A stretch of DNA of 64,000 nucleotides, taken from the NCBI RefSeq assembly GCF_026898155.1, contig NZ_CP114028.1, positions 153,163 to 217,162 on the forward strand, read 5' to 3'. Source of the DNA: Jiella pelagia (lineage in GTDB: Bacteria; Pseudomonadota; Alphaproteobacteria; Rhizobiales; Rhizobiaceae). Of this stretch, positions 38,595-47,580 are shown piece by piece; positions within the stretch are counted from its first letter, which is position 1; the number at the start of each line of letters is the position of its first letter. The position numbers were made by a program, and so were the translations under genes. The notes under the pieces were generated by a model. It made no database searches and was not told the DNA's origin. It saw only the letters and a list, made by a program, of their open reading frames with translations.

Positions 38595-38752
38595 CGGTTT
38601 TCCTCCCACGATCTATGTGGTTGCACTCAAGCCGGCGGGGCTCTGTCGGCGCGTCAAGCCCGGGTCCGTTTGACGCCGAAGCCGCCGGCTTCTCAAAGAC
38701 GGGTCTTGCGATCGGCGACGGGCGCAAGGCGCGCCCCGCCGGCTCCCGTCGA

Positions 38753-39529
38753 TCAGGCCGCCGCCTCGACTTCAAACTGGGGCTGGGTCTTGGCGCCGGT
38801 GATGTAGGCGACGACGTCCTGACCGTCGGTCTCGGTCTTGTTGAGATTGGCAACGATGCGGCCGCGCCGGAACACGACGATGCGATCGCACAGATCCATG
38901 ACCTGCCGCATGTTGTGGCTGATCAGGATGACCGGTTCGCTGTGTTCTTTCAGCGTCCTGACGATGTTCTCGACCTGCGCCGTCTCCTGGACGCCGAGCG
39001 CGGCGGTCGGCTCGTCCATGATGATCAGCTTCGACTTGAAGGTCGCGGTGCGGGCGATCGCCACGCACTGGCGCTGGCCGCCGGACATGTTCTGGATCGA
39101 GTTCGAGATGTTGGGGATCTTGACGCCCGTCTTCTTCAACCCCTCCAATGTCGCTTCCCGCATCGCTTTGTAGTCGAGGATGGAAAAGGGTCCGAGCTTG
39201 AACTTTATCAGTTCGCGCCCAAGAAAAAGGTTGTCCGGCACGTTGAGGTGATCGGCGAGCGCGAGGTTCTGGAATACCGTCTCGATCCCCGCCTCGCGCG
39301 CCTCGAGCGGATCCTGGAAGTCGACATAGTTTCCGTCGAACCAGACTTTCCCCGAGGTGCGCCGTTCGACCGCCGTGATCTGGCGCACGAAGGTGGACTT
39401 TCCGGCGCCGTTGTCGCCCATGATGGCGACGCATTCGCCTTTCCGAATTTCGAAGTCGGCACCTTCCAGAGCATGGACGCCGCCATAATGCTTGGTCAGC
39501 TTTTCCGCTTTCAGGACGATATCGGACAT
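38753..39529 (-). CDS. sugar ABC transporter ATP-binding protein (CUT2, inositol-type)
   Basis: A 258-residue single-domain ABC ATPase: Walker A in IMGDNGAGKSTFVRQITAVE, Q-loop in ETVFQNLALADHLNVPD, signature IQNMSGGQRQCVAIARTA, Walker B in KLIIMDEPTAALGV, H-loop PVILISHNMRQVMDLCDR. Single ATP-binding domain instead of the duplicated RbsA type, as in rhizobial inositol and frcA-type transporters. It powers the permease at 39558. No membrane segments. Confidence 0.92.
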   Translation of the reverse strand: MSDIVLKAEKLTKHYGGVHALEGADFEIRKGECVAIMGDNGAGKSTFVRQITAVERRTSGKVWFDGNYVDFQDPLEAREAGIETVFQNLALADHLNVPDNLFLGRELIKFKLGPFSILDYKAMREATLEGLKKTGVKIPNISNSIQNMSGGQRQCVAIARTATFKSKLIIMDEPTAALGVQETAQVENIVRTLKEHSEPVILISHNMRQVMDLCDRIVVFRRGRIVANLNKTETDGQDVVAYITGAKTQPQFEVEAAA

Positions 39530-39557
39530 GGTTCATTCCTCCCTTTGACTGCCGACG

Positions 39558-40634
39558 TCAGGCTTTCGAGGCGCCGTAACGCTGCCGCCACTGGTCTAGA
39601 ACGACCGCGCCGACGATGATCGCGCCTTTGACCATCTCCTGGTAGTAGGCGTCGAGGCGCAGGAAGGTGAAACCGGAGATGATGACGCCGAAGATCAGCG
39701 CGCCAAGCACCGTGCCGAGGATCGAGCCGCGGCCGCCGCTGAGCGACACGCCACCGATCACCGCCATGGCGATGGCGTCGAGTTCGTACATCATGCCCAT
39801 GCCGGCCTGAGCGGTCAGGTTCTTGGCGCTGAGGACGATGGCCGCGACGGCGGCGAGAAGGCCGGCGATGGTGTAGACCAGCACCTTGTGGCGCGCGACC
39901 TTGATGCCGGACATGCGGGCCGCCGCTTCGTTCGAGCCGATCGCATAGGTGTGCTTGCCGTAGATCGTGTATTTCAGTGCGAGAGCGAAGATGATGGCGA
40001 TCACGGCGAAGATGAAGACCGGCATGAGCCCCAGTCCGATCGCCGCGTAGCTCTCGGTCGGGAACGAGACCGGCTGGCCCCGCGTCCACCACTTCGCCAC
40101 GCCGCGCGCCGTCACCATCATGCCGAGCGTGGCGATGAAGGGCGGGATCTTCGTATAGGCGATGAGCAGGCCATTGATGCCGCCGGCGACGATCCCGCAG
40201 ACGGCTCCGACGATGAGCGGAACGATCAGGGGCAGATCGACGAGGCCGGCGTCGATGAAGACGGCGCGGGTGTTCGGATTGCCGTAGATATCACCGGCCT
40301 GGGCGAAGCTCATCGCGATCATCGCGGTCGCGCCGACGATCGAGCCGGAGCTCAGATCGATGCCGCCGGTGATGATGACCTGGGTCACGCCGATGGCGAT
40401 GATGCCGATGATCGACACCTGAAGGATGATGATTTCAAGTCGTGCCGTGTTGAGGAAGCCCGATGCGCCCTCACGCGTATTGAAGAGGAAACTGTCGCCC
40501 ATCAGCAGGCGGCCAAGGACCTCGAAGACGACGACGATGAGAACGAGCGCCAATGCCACGCCGAGTTCCGGGGGCAATTCACGCTTCTTCGGATCAAACG
40601 TCAGGCCGCCGATCCCATGTGTTGTTGCTGCCAT
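39558..40634 (-). CDS. sugar ABC transporter permease (CUT2, inositol-type)
   Basis: A 358-residue RbsC-type permease with about 9-10 hydrophobic segments, for example VALALVLIVVVFEVLGRLLM, ISIIGIIAIGVTQVIITGGI-type helix followed by DLSSGSIVGATAMIAMSFAQ (the CUT2 signature), and the EAA-like cytoplasmic loop SNEAAARMSGIKVARHKVLV. Start at the ATG at 40634 (MAATTHGIGG); an upstream in-frame start at 40706 has no ribosome binding site match. It pairs with the ATPase 28 bases downstream. Confidence 0.92.
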   Translation of the reverse strand: MAATTHGIGGLTFDPKKRELPPELGVALALVLIVVVFEVLGRLLMGDSFLFNTREGASGFLNTARLEIIILQVSIIGIIAIGVTQVIITGGIDLSSGSIVGATAMIAMSFAQAGDIYGNPNTRAVFIDAGLVDLPLIVPLIVGAVCGIVAGGINGLLIAYTKIPPFIATLGMMVTARGVAKWWTRGQPVSFPTESYAAIGLGLMPVFIFAVIAIIFALALKYTIYGKHTYAIGSNEAAARMSGIKVARHKVLVYTIAGLLAAVAAIVLSAKNLTAQAGMGMMYELDAIAMAVIGGVSLSGGRGSILGTVLGALIFGVIISGFTFLRLDAYYQEMVKGAIIVGAVVLDQWRQRYGASKA

Positions 40635-40728
40635 GGACGTAACCTCAACCAAAACGGACAAGTATGTCTCGCCGCGGGCGGCAACCGCTAAGCCGCCGCG
40701 CAGCATCGAAAGACGTAGTCAACCGTCC

Positions 40729-41673
40729 TCAGTTCTTGGTGGTGAAGTTTTCCATGTTGTCGGGGGTCACCAGCTGGAAGGGCACGTAGACCTTCTGATC
40801 GACATCTTCGCCGCGAGCGAGCTTCAAAGCCGCGTCGAGCGCTCCGCTGCCCTGGCCTGCCGCATCCTGGAAGACGGTCACGTCGAGGTCGCCGCCGGCC
40901 ATGGCCTGCAGGGCGTCCTGCGTCGCGTCGATTCCGGCGACGACGACCTGATCCATGGCGGTGCCGGACGCCTTCATCGCCTGAATGGCGCCGATCGCCA
41001 TCTCGTCGTTGTTCGAGATCAGGCCGTCGAAGGATTCACCGGTCGAGAGCCAGTTCGTCATCAGGTCCTGCGCTTCGTCGCGCGACCAGTTGGCCGTCTG
41101 TTCGTCGATGATTTCGAGCGTGACGGCGCATTCGCCATTCTTCATGACGTCGTGAATGTCGGCGGTGCGCTGCACGGCGGCCTGATTGGAAAGCTCGCCC
41201 ATCATGACGTAGACGCGGGCCGGGTCCTTGCCCTCTTCCTTGAAGAGGCGACAGACTTCCTTGGTCTGAAGCGTGCCGGACTCACGCTCGTCCGAGGCGA
41301 CGAACGCCTGGTTGTCGGGAAGAGCGTCGACGTTCACCGGCTGCCGGTTGACGTAGACGAGCGGAACACCGGCGGACTCCGCAGCACGTGTCATCGCTTC
41401 CGTCGCGGACGTATCGACCGGATTGACGATGATCGCGTCGACGCCGCCGGCGATGAAATTCTGGATCTGATTGAGCTGCTTGGCGACGTCGTTCTGGGCA
41501 TCCTCAACCTGAATGTCGACACCGTCCATCTCGCGGGCCTGCTCGACCATGCCGTTGCGCAAGACCGTCAGAAAGTTGTCGTCGAACAGCGCCATAGACA
41601 CGCCGATGGTTTCAGCCGAGGCCGAACTCATCATCGAGCCGACGAGTGCAACTGAAATAAGAAACCGCTTCAT
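40729..41673 (-). CDS. sugar (inositol-type) ABC transporter substrate-binding protein, paralogue
   Basis: A 314-residue CUT2-type binding protein with signal peptide MKRFLISVALVGSMMSSASAE. The mature protein begins TIGVSMALFDDNFLTVLRNG and has IAGGVDAIIVNPVDTSATEA and [20 protein letters not shown], closely parallel to the binding protein at 37635. Two binding proteins around one permease/ATPase pair may widen the range of inositols taken up. The ATG at 41673 has GGAGG 8 bases upstream. The long intergenic region before it should hold the main operon promoter. Confidence 0.92.
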   Translation of the reverse strand: MKRFLISVALVGSMMSSASAETIGVSMALFDDNFLTVLRNGMVEQAREMDGVDIQVEDAQNDVAKQLNQIQNFIAGGVDAIIVNPVDTSATEAMTRAAESAGVPLVYVNRQPVNVDALPDNQAFVASDERESGTLQTKEVCRLFKEEGKDPARVYVMMGELSNQAAVQRTADIHDVMKNGECAVTLEIIDEQTANWSRDEAQDLMTNWLSTGESFDGLISNNDEMAIGAIQAMKASGTAMDQVVVAGIDATQDALQAMAGGDLDVTVFQDAAGQGSGALDAALKLARGEDVDQKVYVPFQLVTPDNMENFTTKN

Positions 41674-41779
41674 TCGTGATCCTCCCAAGAACCCCGCGTG
41701 ATTTCACGTCGCATCATCCAAGCATGCGAAGGAAAATATTTGGCAGTTCTGCTCTCTCCCAGCAGTCTGCTCGACAGGG

Positions 41780-41787
41780 TGTTTACA
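41780..41787. promoter_or_regulatory. possible LacI-type half operator upstream of the inositol transport operon
   Basis: TGTTTACA (TGTAAACA on the minus strand) lies in the 237-base region between the LacI-type regulator and the first transporter gene. LacI/IolR-type operators often contain the TGTAAAC half-site; the other half is not clear here. Weak evidence, offered as a place to look. Confidence 0.25.
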
Positions 41788-41910
41788 AAAATGGCCGCTC
41801 GACTTCGAGAAGCATCGTGACTATCCGACCGAACGCCGTCGAGGTCAACGACGAACAAGACGTCATTCCATCATTCTTGAGAGAAAAAGATCGCTAAATG
41901 ATAGAATCTA

Positions 41911-42942
41911 TCAAGACAGAGATTCCGGTGTGTAGATGATCGGGGAGAAGAAGCGCTGTCCAGGCGTTTCGGCCAATCCGTTATCCACCTTACTGACCGC
42001 CAAGAGGAGCAGTTCTGTCACCAGTTCGCGCAGCGGTGTCGCGAAGACGATCGAGACGCTGCGGCTCTGGAGGCCTTTATAGGACACGGGCGTGATCTCG
42101 TTAACGAGCAGGCTGCACCATTCCGTGGCACCATGCTGTTCGAAGGCCGCGATGGCCCCTTCCATGCCACCGCCCGCGACATAGAGCCCGACGAGGTCTG
42201 GATATCGTTCCAGCAGCTGGGTCGTCGCTTCCTCGGTGAGGTGGCGTGTCTCGAGGTTGATCTGCGCATCGAGAAGCTGAAATTCCGGCGCATATTCGCG
42301 AAAGTAACTCCGCATTCCGGTCTCTCTCAGCTCATGACCATGATAGCGATAGGCACCGATGAACAAACCGACCTTTCCCGGCTTCTTCGCGATTTGCGAG
42401 ATCAGCCATCCCGCCGTTCGGCCGACGCGTAGATTGTTGAGTCCGAAGTAGCTTTCCCGAACACCTTGCGCAAAATCTGATAGCATCGAGAATGTCGGGA
42501 TGCCGGACTGCCTGAGATCGCTGACGGCAGCCGTCACTTCCTGATGATCGATGCACGTGGCGGCGATGACGTCCACCTGGCCACGGAAGCTGCGCAAGAG
42601 GTTCGCCAGTTCGTCAGGTCGCGTCGAGGTGGCGAAACGCGTCGTCAGGCGAACCTCCCGATCGACAAGGCGTTCGCATTGAGCCTGAAATTCCTCCTGA
42701 AACGCCTTGTAGAAGGCATGACGTTCCTTCTGCAACAGAACCCCTATGCGAAGCTTCGGCTTGGACGACAGTACGCGCTGTCGAATGGCGTTAGCGCCAT
42801 GATACCCGACTGCGGAAGCCGCGTTCTGAACGCGTTGCGCCGTTTCCTCCCTCACTTTCGCCCGGCCGCTGAGAACACGGTCGACCGTGGCGACGCTGAC
42901 ACCTGCGGCACGGGCAACGTCGGAAATCGTCGGTCGGTTCAT
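41911..42942 (-). CDS. LacI family transcriptional regulator (probable inositol regulator)
   Basis: A 343-residue LacI-type protein: N-terminal helix-turn-helix and hinge TISDVARAAGVSVATVDRVL and RAKVREETAQRVQNAASAVG, then a periplasmic-binding-like effector domain (LRIGVLLQKERHAFYKAFQE, VGLYVAGGGMEGAIAAFEQH). The VATVDRVLSGRAKV hinge type is typical of regulators beside CUT2 sugar transporters. Lies directly upstream of the inositol uptake operon in the same direction. The effector is probably an inositol or its derivative, by position only. Confidence 0.88.
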   Translation of the reverse strand: MNRPTISDVARAAGVSVATVDRVLSGRAKVREETAQRVQNAASAVGYHGANAIRQRVLSSKPKLRIGVLLQKERHAFYKAFQEEFQAQCERLVDREVRLTTRFATSTRPDELANLLRSFRGQVDVIAATCIDHQEVTAAVSDLRQSGIPTFSMLSDFAQGVRESYFGLNNLRVGRTAGWLISQIAKKPGKVGLFIGAYRYHGHELRETGMRSYFREYAPEFQLLDAQINLETRHLTEEATTQLLERYPDLVGLYVAGGGMEGAIAAFEQHGATEWCSLLVNEITPVSYKGLQSRSVSIVFATPLRELVTELLLLAVSKVDNGLAETPGQRFFSPIIYTPESLS

Positions 42943-43335
42943 GCTATGACTCGTCCGGTCTTTGGTATAATGCTCAATGCCATTTGGTGGGCGTGACCTA
43001 ACTCCAGGATCGCTTCAATGAAAACTGTGGACCGGCCGTGCCTGCCGTCGTCAAGCAGTTCGTCGCGCCCCATCTCATGAAAGCCGATTGAGATCATCCC
43101 GGTCCATGACACTATGGATTCAGACAAATGGTCCGCTGGCAAGATGGTGGACAATTATACTGCCGAGCGTATGAAATGAACTATCGGCCATGTCTCACTC
43201 GGCTTCGGCTCAGGCGCCGCTCGGGCTGACCGGTTTGGCTTGAAGACGATGCTTTCAATCGCAGGCCGGTATTGCCTGATTATCGCTCTTCGTCGCAGAA
43301 GCATATTTGAAGCGCCCGGGTCATACGATAGAGAG
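42943..43335. other. 390-base intergenic region, no gene seen
   Basis: Lies between the LacI regulator start and the end of the gabD-like gene. Short open frames have no recognisable pattern. It should carry the lacI-type gene promoter; GGTATAATG at 42963-42971, read on the plus strand, points away from that gene and is not convincing. Confidence 0.4.
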
Positions 43336-44796
43336 CTATATATTCAAGCAAACATATTTGAGTTCGAGAAATTCTTCGATACCGTATCGGGATCCTTCGC
43401 GCCCGAGACCGGACCGTTTGATGCCGCCGAAGGGCGCTTCCGGCGTTGAGATCAGCCCCGTATTGACCCCGACCATGCCCGCCTCGAGCCTTTCCATGAC
43501 GCGCCAGACACGACCGAGATTCTGGCTGTAGAAATAGGCCGCAAGCCCGTATTCGGTGTCATTGGCCATGGCGACGGCCTCGTCTTCGCTCGAGAACCGG
43601 ATCAGCGGGGCAAGGGCACCGAAGGTCTCTTGGCGCATGACGGCCATTCCAGGGCGGATATCGGCCATGACGGTCGGCTGAAAAAACGTGCCTCCGCGCG
43701 GATGGCGGGTCCCTCCGGTCAGGATCCGCGCGCCTTTGGCGAGCGCATCGGCAATATGATCCTCGACCTTGGCTACCGCGCCCGGTTCGATCATAGGACC
43801 GATGTCCACACCGGTTTCGCGCCCGTCGCCAACCTTGAGCGCGGCGACACGGGCCGCCAGGCGCTCCGCGAATTCATCGTATACGCCGTCTTGCACAAAG
43901 ATGCGATTGGCACAGACGCAGGTCTGACCGCCGTTCCTGTATTTGGCGATCAGCGCGCCTTCGACCGCTTGATCGAGATCGGCATCGTCGAAGACGAGGA
44001 AGGGCGCGTTGCCGCCCAGTTCCAAACCCATCTTCTTGATGTCGCCGGCTGCCTGCGCCATCAGAATCTGGCCGACACGCGTCGAGCCCGTGAAGGTGAT
44101 CTTTCGAACGATGGGGTTTGTACAGAACGCTTTGCCGACGCCACTTGCATCGGATGCCGGCAGCACGTTGAAGACACCGGCCGGAATGCCGACCCGATGG
44201 GCAAGCTCGGCCATCGCCAGAGCCGAGAGCGGCGTCTGCGTCGCAGGCCGTGCGACGAAACTGCAGCCGGCAGCCAGGGCCGGAGCCACCTTGCGCGCGA
44301 TCATGGCATTGGGAAAATTCCAGGGCGTGATCGAGGCGACGACGCCGATCGGCTGCTTCAGGACGATCAGGCGTTTGTTGGGCTGATGGCCGGGGATCAC
44401 ATCGCCATAGATGCGTCGCGCCTCTTCCGCGAACCATTAGATGAACGAGGCGCCATAGGCGATCTCGCCCTTCGCCTCTCCCAGAGGCTTGCCCATTTCC
44501 GATGTCAGGATCAGCGCAAGGTCGTCCTGTGCGGCCATCATTAGATCGGCCCAGCGACGGATCAGGTCCGAACGCTCCTTCGCCGTCCGGCGAGCCCAGC
44601 CCGGTTGAGCCTTGGCGGCCGCCGCGACAGCCCGGTCGGCATCTTGCGAACTCATATCGGCAACTTCGGCGACGATCTCGCCCGAGGCCGGGTCGGTCAC
44701 GGCGAACCGCCTTTCGCCACCCTCGAAGGCGCCGTCGATGTAAGCGTCACGGCGCAACAGGCCGCCATCTTTGAGTGCCGTTGCCCATGAATTCAT
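43336..44796 (-). pseudogene. gabD: succinate-semialdehyde dehydrogenase-like aldehyde dehydrogenase, internal stop
   Basis: A 486-residue aldehyde dehydrogenase of the GabD type. Blocks: [80 protein letters not shown] with the general-base Glu, [20 protein letters not shown] with the catalytic Cys, and [24 protein letters not shown] at 44437-44439 replaces what should be GAA in ASFIEWFAEEAR; the reading frame is otherwise continuous. One base substitution (G to T) therefore splits the gene. Located after a GST gene at the end of the TRAP operon. Confidence 0.85.
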
Positions 44797-44816
44797 GGCC
44801 GGTTCCCCTTGATGTG

Positions 44817-45416
44817 TCAGGAAGGAGCGCTTTCGCGGACGGAAGGGCGCTGGTGGAGGGTCGCTGCGAAATCGGCCAGGCCGGGATGGCTCTTGCGCCA
44901 GTCGAGGGCCGCGAAGCGAAAGTCGAGATAGCCGAGCGCGCAAGCCGTGGCGATGTTCCCGATATCGAAGGTCCCCGACGGGGAGATCTCAGCTTCCATC
45001 GCCACGAGCGCGTTCCGGATCTTGCTCACTTGGCCGTCGATCCAGTCCTGCCAGCGCAACGCCTCGGGGCGCAGGGTGGTCTCGTAACGCGCCAGAAGCG
45101 CCGCCTCCATCAGGCCATCCGCAAGAGCCTCGCGTCGCAAGGCGCGCCAGCCTTCGGACCCGGCCGGATAAAGGTCCGTTTCCTGGCCGAGATAGCGACA
45201 GATGACCGAGCTGTCATAAAGGACGCCGATCTCGGGCACGACGAGTGCCGGGATCTTGCCGAGCGGATTGACCTGCGTGACATCGGTCCGGCCCGCCAGC
45301 GGGCTCGCATGGACCGCCGTTAGGGACAGGCTGATCCCGACTTCTGCAGCGACGATCCGGACTTTGCGCGCAAAAGGCGAGGCCTCGGCGTAAAGCAGCA
45401 CCATCGGGTCCGTCAT
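44817..45416 (-). CDS. glutathione S-transferase family protein
   Basis: A 199-residue GST: N-terminal thioredoxin-like domain (MVLLYAEASPFARKVRIVAA, with VNPLGKIPALVVPEIGVLYD containing the cis-Pro, and SSVICRYLG for the Ser/Glu-type gamma-glutamyl contact), then the all-helical C-terminal domain (EALADGLMEAALLARYETTL, FDIGNIATACALGYLDFRFA). Its ATG overlaps the TRAP large permease stop codon (ATGA), so it is translated in the same operon. It could act as a maleylacetoacetate-isomerase-like or detoxifying enzyme. Confidence 0.88.
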   Translation of the reverse strand: MTDPMVLLYAEASPFARKVRIVAAEVGISLSLTAVHASPLAGRTDVTQVNPLGKIPALVVPEIGVLYDSSVICRYLGQETDLYPAGSEGWRALRREALADGLMEAALLARYETTLRPEALRWQDWIDGQVSKIRNALVAMEAEISPSGTFDIGNIATACALGYLDFRFAALDWRKSHPGLADFAATLHQRPSVRESAPS

Positions 45417-46705
45417 AGGAATGTCTCCGGCAGATAGAGCGCGATCGAAGGGATCAGCGTGAGCAGGAGGAGAACCAGGACGAGAGCGATAAAGAATGGC
45501 CAAGCCTGCTTGACGTAGTCTTCCATGCGCACCTTTGCGATGGAAATGGTGATGAACATCATCGTACCGACCGGTGGCGTGAAGCCTGCGATCGTCAGAT
45601 TGACCGCCATGACGATCCCGAGATGGATCGGGTCGATCCCCATTTGCGTCGCGACAGGCAGAAGAAGAGGCGTCATCAGGATGATCGCCGATCCGCCCTC
45701 GAAGAAGAAACCGATCACGAGGAGGAGGAGGTTGATGACGATGAGGAGCACGATCGGATTGTCGATCGACCCGACGAGGAAATTGGAGAAGGCCGCCGGC
45801 ACGCCTTCCCAGGTCATATAAGCGGCGAAGGCATTGGCGGCGCAGATGATGAACATGACGCCGGCCGTCGCGATCGCGGATTCTTCGACGATCTTGCCGA
45901 GGTCGCTCCATTTGAGTTCCCGGTAGACGACCGCGCCCACGAAGAGCGCGTAGACCACCGAGACCGCCCCCGCCTCGGTCGGCGTGAAGACGCCGAACCG
46001 CAGTCCCATGATGATGCCTAAGGGAAGTGCCAGTGCCCAGACGCTCGCCACGAGTGCGGACAGGATCTCGCGCGGCCCGGCACGGGTGTCGCGCGAGGGC
46101 ACGTAGCCTTTGCGCCGGGCGACGATCGAGACGGTGATCATGAGAACGATGGTGAGTAGGACGCCCGGCAGCAGCCCGGCCAGGAACATGCGGGCGACGG
46201 AGACGTCAGCGACGAGTGCGTACAGGATCAGGATGATCCCCGGCGGAATGATCGGCGTGATACAGGCCGAGGCGGCGGTGACGACCGTCGAGAAGGCCCG
46301 ATCATAGCCGAGCTTCTCCATCTGCGGCACGATCATTTTCGTCTGCATGGCGGCGTCGGCGTTGGCAGAGCCGGAGATGCCGCCCATCATCGCCGACAGG
46401 GCGACGTTCACCTGGGCCATGCCGCCGCGCATGTGACCGAAGAGCAGTTCGGCCAGGCTCATGAGACGGCTGGTGATGCCGGCATAGTTGAAGACTACGC
46501 CGGCACAGGTGAAGAAGGGAATGGCGAGATAGGGAAAGCTCTCCATCGAGGCGACCATGGTCTGGATCATGGTTTCCTTCGGCATGAAGGTGTTGATGAA
46601 GCCGAAATAGACCGCCGTCGATATCAACAGGGCCATGGCGATCGGAACGCGCAGGGCAAACAGCGCAAAGAGCAGGATCACCGGCGAGAAGGACAAAAAC
46701 GTCAC
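45413..46705 (-). CDS. dctM: TRAP transporter large permease (DctM-type)
   Basis: A 430-residue DctM protein with about 12 hydrophobic segments. Signatures: PVILLFALFALRVPIAMALL, SFPYLAIPFFTCAGVVFNYA, AMMGGISGSANADAAMQTKM, ASACITPIIPPGIILILYAL, and the C-terminal INLLLLVIGFFFEGGSAIIL and AGFTPPVGTMMFITISIAKV. It is the ion-coupled membrane subunit for uptake of an organic acid or sugar acid. Separated from dctQ by 230 bases that include a dispersed repeat and a hairpin, unusual inside an operon. Confidence 0.93.
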   Translation of the reverse strand: MTFLSFSPVILLFALFALRVPIAMALLISTAVYFGFINTFMPKETMIQTMVASMESFPYLAIPFFTCAGVVFNYAGITSRLMSLAELLFGHMRGGMAQVNVALSAMMGGISGSANADAAMQTKMIVPQMEKLGYDRAFSTVVTAASACITPIIPPGIILILYALVADVSVARMFLAGLLPGVLLTIVLMITVSIVARRKGYVPSRDTRAGPREILSALVASVWALALPLGIIMGLRFGVFTPTEAGAVSVVYALFVGAVVYRELKWSDLGKIVEESAIATAGVMFIICAANAFAAYMTWEGVPAAFSNFLVGSIDNPIVLLIVINLLLLVIGFFFEGGSAIILMTPLLLPVATQMGIDPIHLGIVMAVNLTIAGFTPPVGTMMFITISIAKVRMEDYVKQAWPFFIALVLVLLLLTLIPSIALYLPETFL

Positions 46706-46816
46706 GGAGGTCTCCCGAACTTGGGTTCAGCCCCCCGTGCCGCTCGGCCGTCGAAGGGTGGAAGGGGGTATCATCGCGAACGGCCAGGACTGTCGCGTTC
46801 GACCACACGCTAGAGG

Positions 46817-46902
46817 AAGACGCCAAAAAGGTGATCGACTTCTTGGATCGCAGCCTAAGAAAAACAAAGCGTTAGAGTGAAGTTGCGACGCAACTCGGTC
46901 GC
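46817..46902 (+). repeat. dispersed 86-bp repeat, copy A, between dctQ and dctM
   Basis: This 86-base sequence matches 49149-49234 at about 80 per cent by eye, without gaps. Shared blocks include AAGACGCCAAAAA, TGATCGACT, GAAAAACAAAG, AGAGTGAA and CTCGGTC. Copy A overlaps a hairpin formed by TAGAGTGAA (46873-46881) and TTCACTCTA (46905-46913), with an inner GCGAC/GTCGC pair. It appears to be a member of a small intergenic repeat family; I have no name for it. Confidence 0.7.
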
Positions 46903-46913
46903 GTTTCACTCTA
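46873..46913. terminator. hairpin between dctQ and dctM
   Basis: A 9-bp perfect outer stem (TAGAGTGAA with TTCACTCTA) and a 5-bp inner stem (GCGAC with GTCGC) form an interrupted hairpin at the edge of the repeat. No clear U-run follows on the minus strand, so it may attenuate rather than end transcription between the two TRAP membrane subunit genes. Confidence 0.4.
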
Positions 46914-46935
46914 TGGGCGGGCGCGATCGGACGCG

Positions 46936-47472
46936 TCAGAGTGCCGTATCGCGCGACATCTCCGCTTCGTGATCGTGATTGGGATCGCGGAAGGCGGGGT
47001 TCCGGACATCCTCGATCATGTGAACGGCCGAATAGATCGCCATCAGGCCGAAGGCGAGCAGGGGGGCGAGGTTGATCCAGAAATACGGGACTTCGAGAAC
47101 AGGCGTCTTGCGGATCCAGCCGCCCGATGCGAGCACCCATGCCAGCCAGCAGAACCAGAGATTGGCAACGAGGAGCAAAAAATTCACCGCGACGGCCAAC
47201 ACCCGCTGCGCCCCATAGGGAAACAGGCTGAAGAACAGATCCACCGCAATGAGCGCGCGCGTGCGGTAGAGCCAGGCAACGGCGGCGAAGATGGACCAGG
47301 TGAAACCCATATATGCGACCTCTTCCGCCGAGAGCACGCTCTGGGAAAACAGGTAGCGCATAAAGACATTCGCGACTATCACGGCGAGCATGACAACGAA
47401 GGCGGCGCCCGAGACGACGAGTTCGGCCTTGTCGGCAACCCGGCGCCAGAAGGGCTTGTCGGATGCGATCAT
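46936..47472 (-). CDS. dctQ: TRAP transporter small permease (DctQ-type)
   Basis: A 178-residue protein with four hydrophobic segments: VVSGAAFVVMLAVIVANVFM, VAYMGFTWSIFAAVAWLYRT (with the conserved EEVA before it), LAVAVNFLLLVANLWFCWLA and INLAPLLAFGLMAIYSAVHM. It matches the DctQ family in length and layout. The start at 47472 is preferred over the longer frame because the extension is arginine-rich without family match. Second gene of the TRAP operon. Confidence 0.88.
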   Translation of the reverse strand: MIASDKPFWRRVADKAELVVSGAAFVVMLAVIVANVFMRYLFSQSVLSAEEVAYMGFTWSIFAAVAWLYRTRALIAVDLFFSLFPYGAQRVLAVAVNFLLLVANLWFCWLAWVLASGGWIRKTPVLEVPYFWINLAPLLAFGLMAIYSAVHMIEDVRNPAFRDPNHDHEAEMSRDTAL

Positions 47473-47580
47473 GGAAAATCCTGACTGCTGATCGGGCCGG
47501 TCCCGGCGGCGCGCGTCCATCGGGAGCGGCCAGCCGGGAGAGACCGCCCCTCTGTGGCAGAAGGGCGGCGCAGGGCGCGA

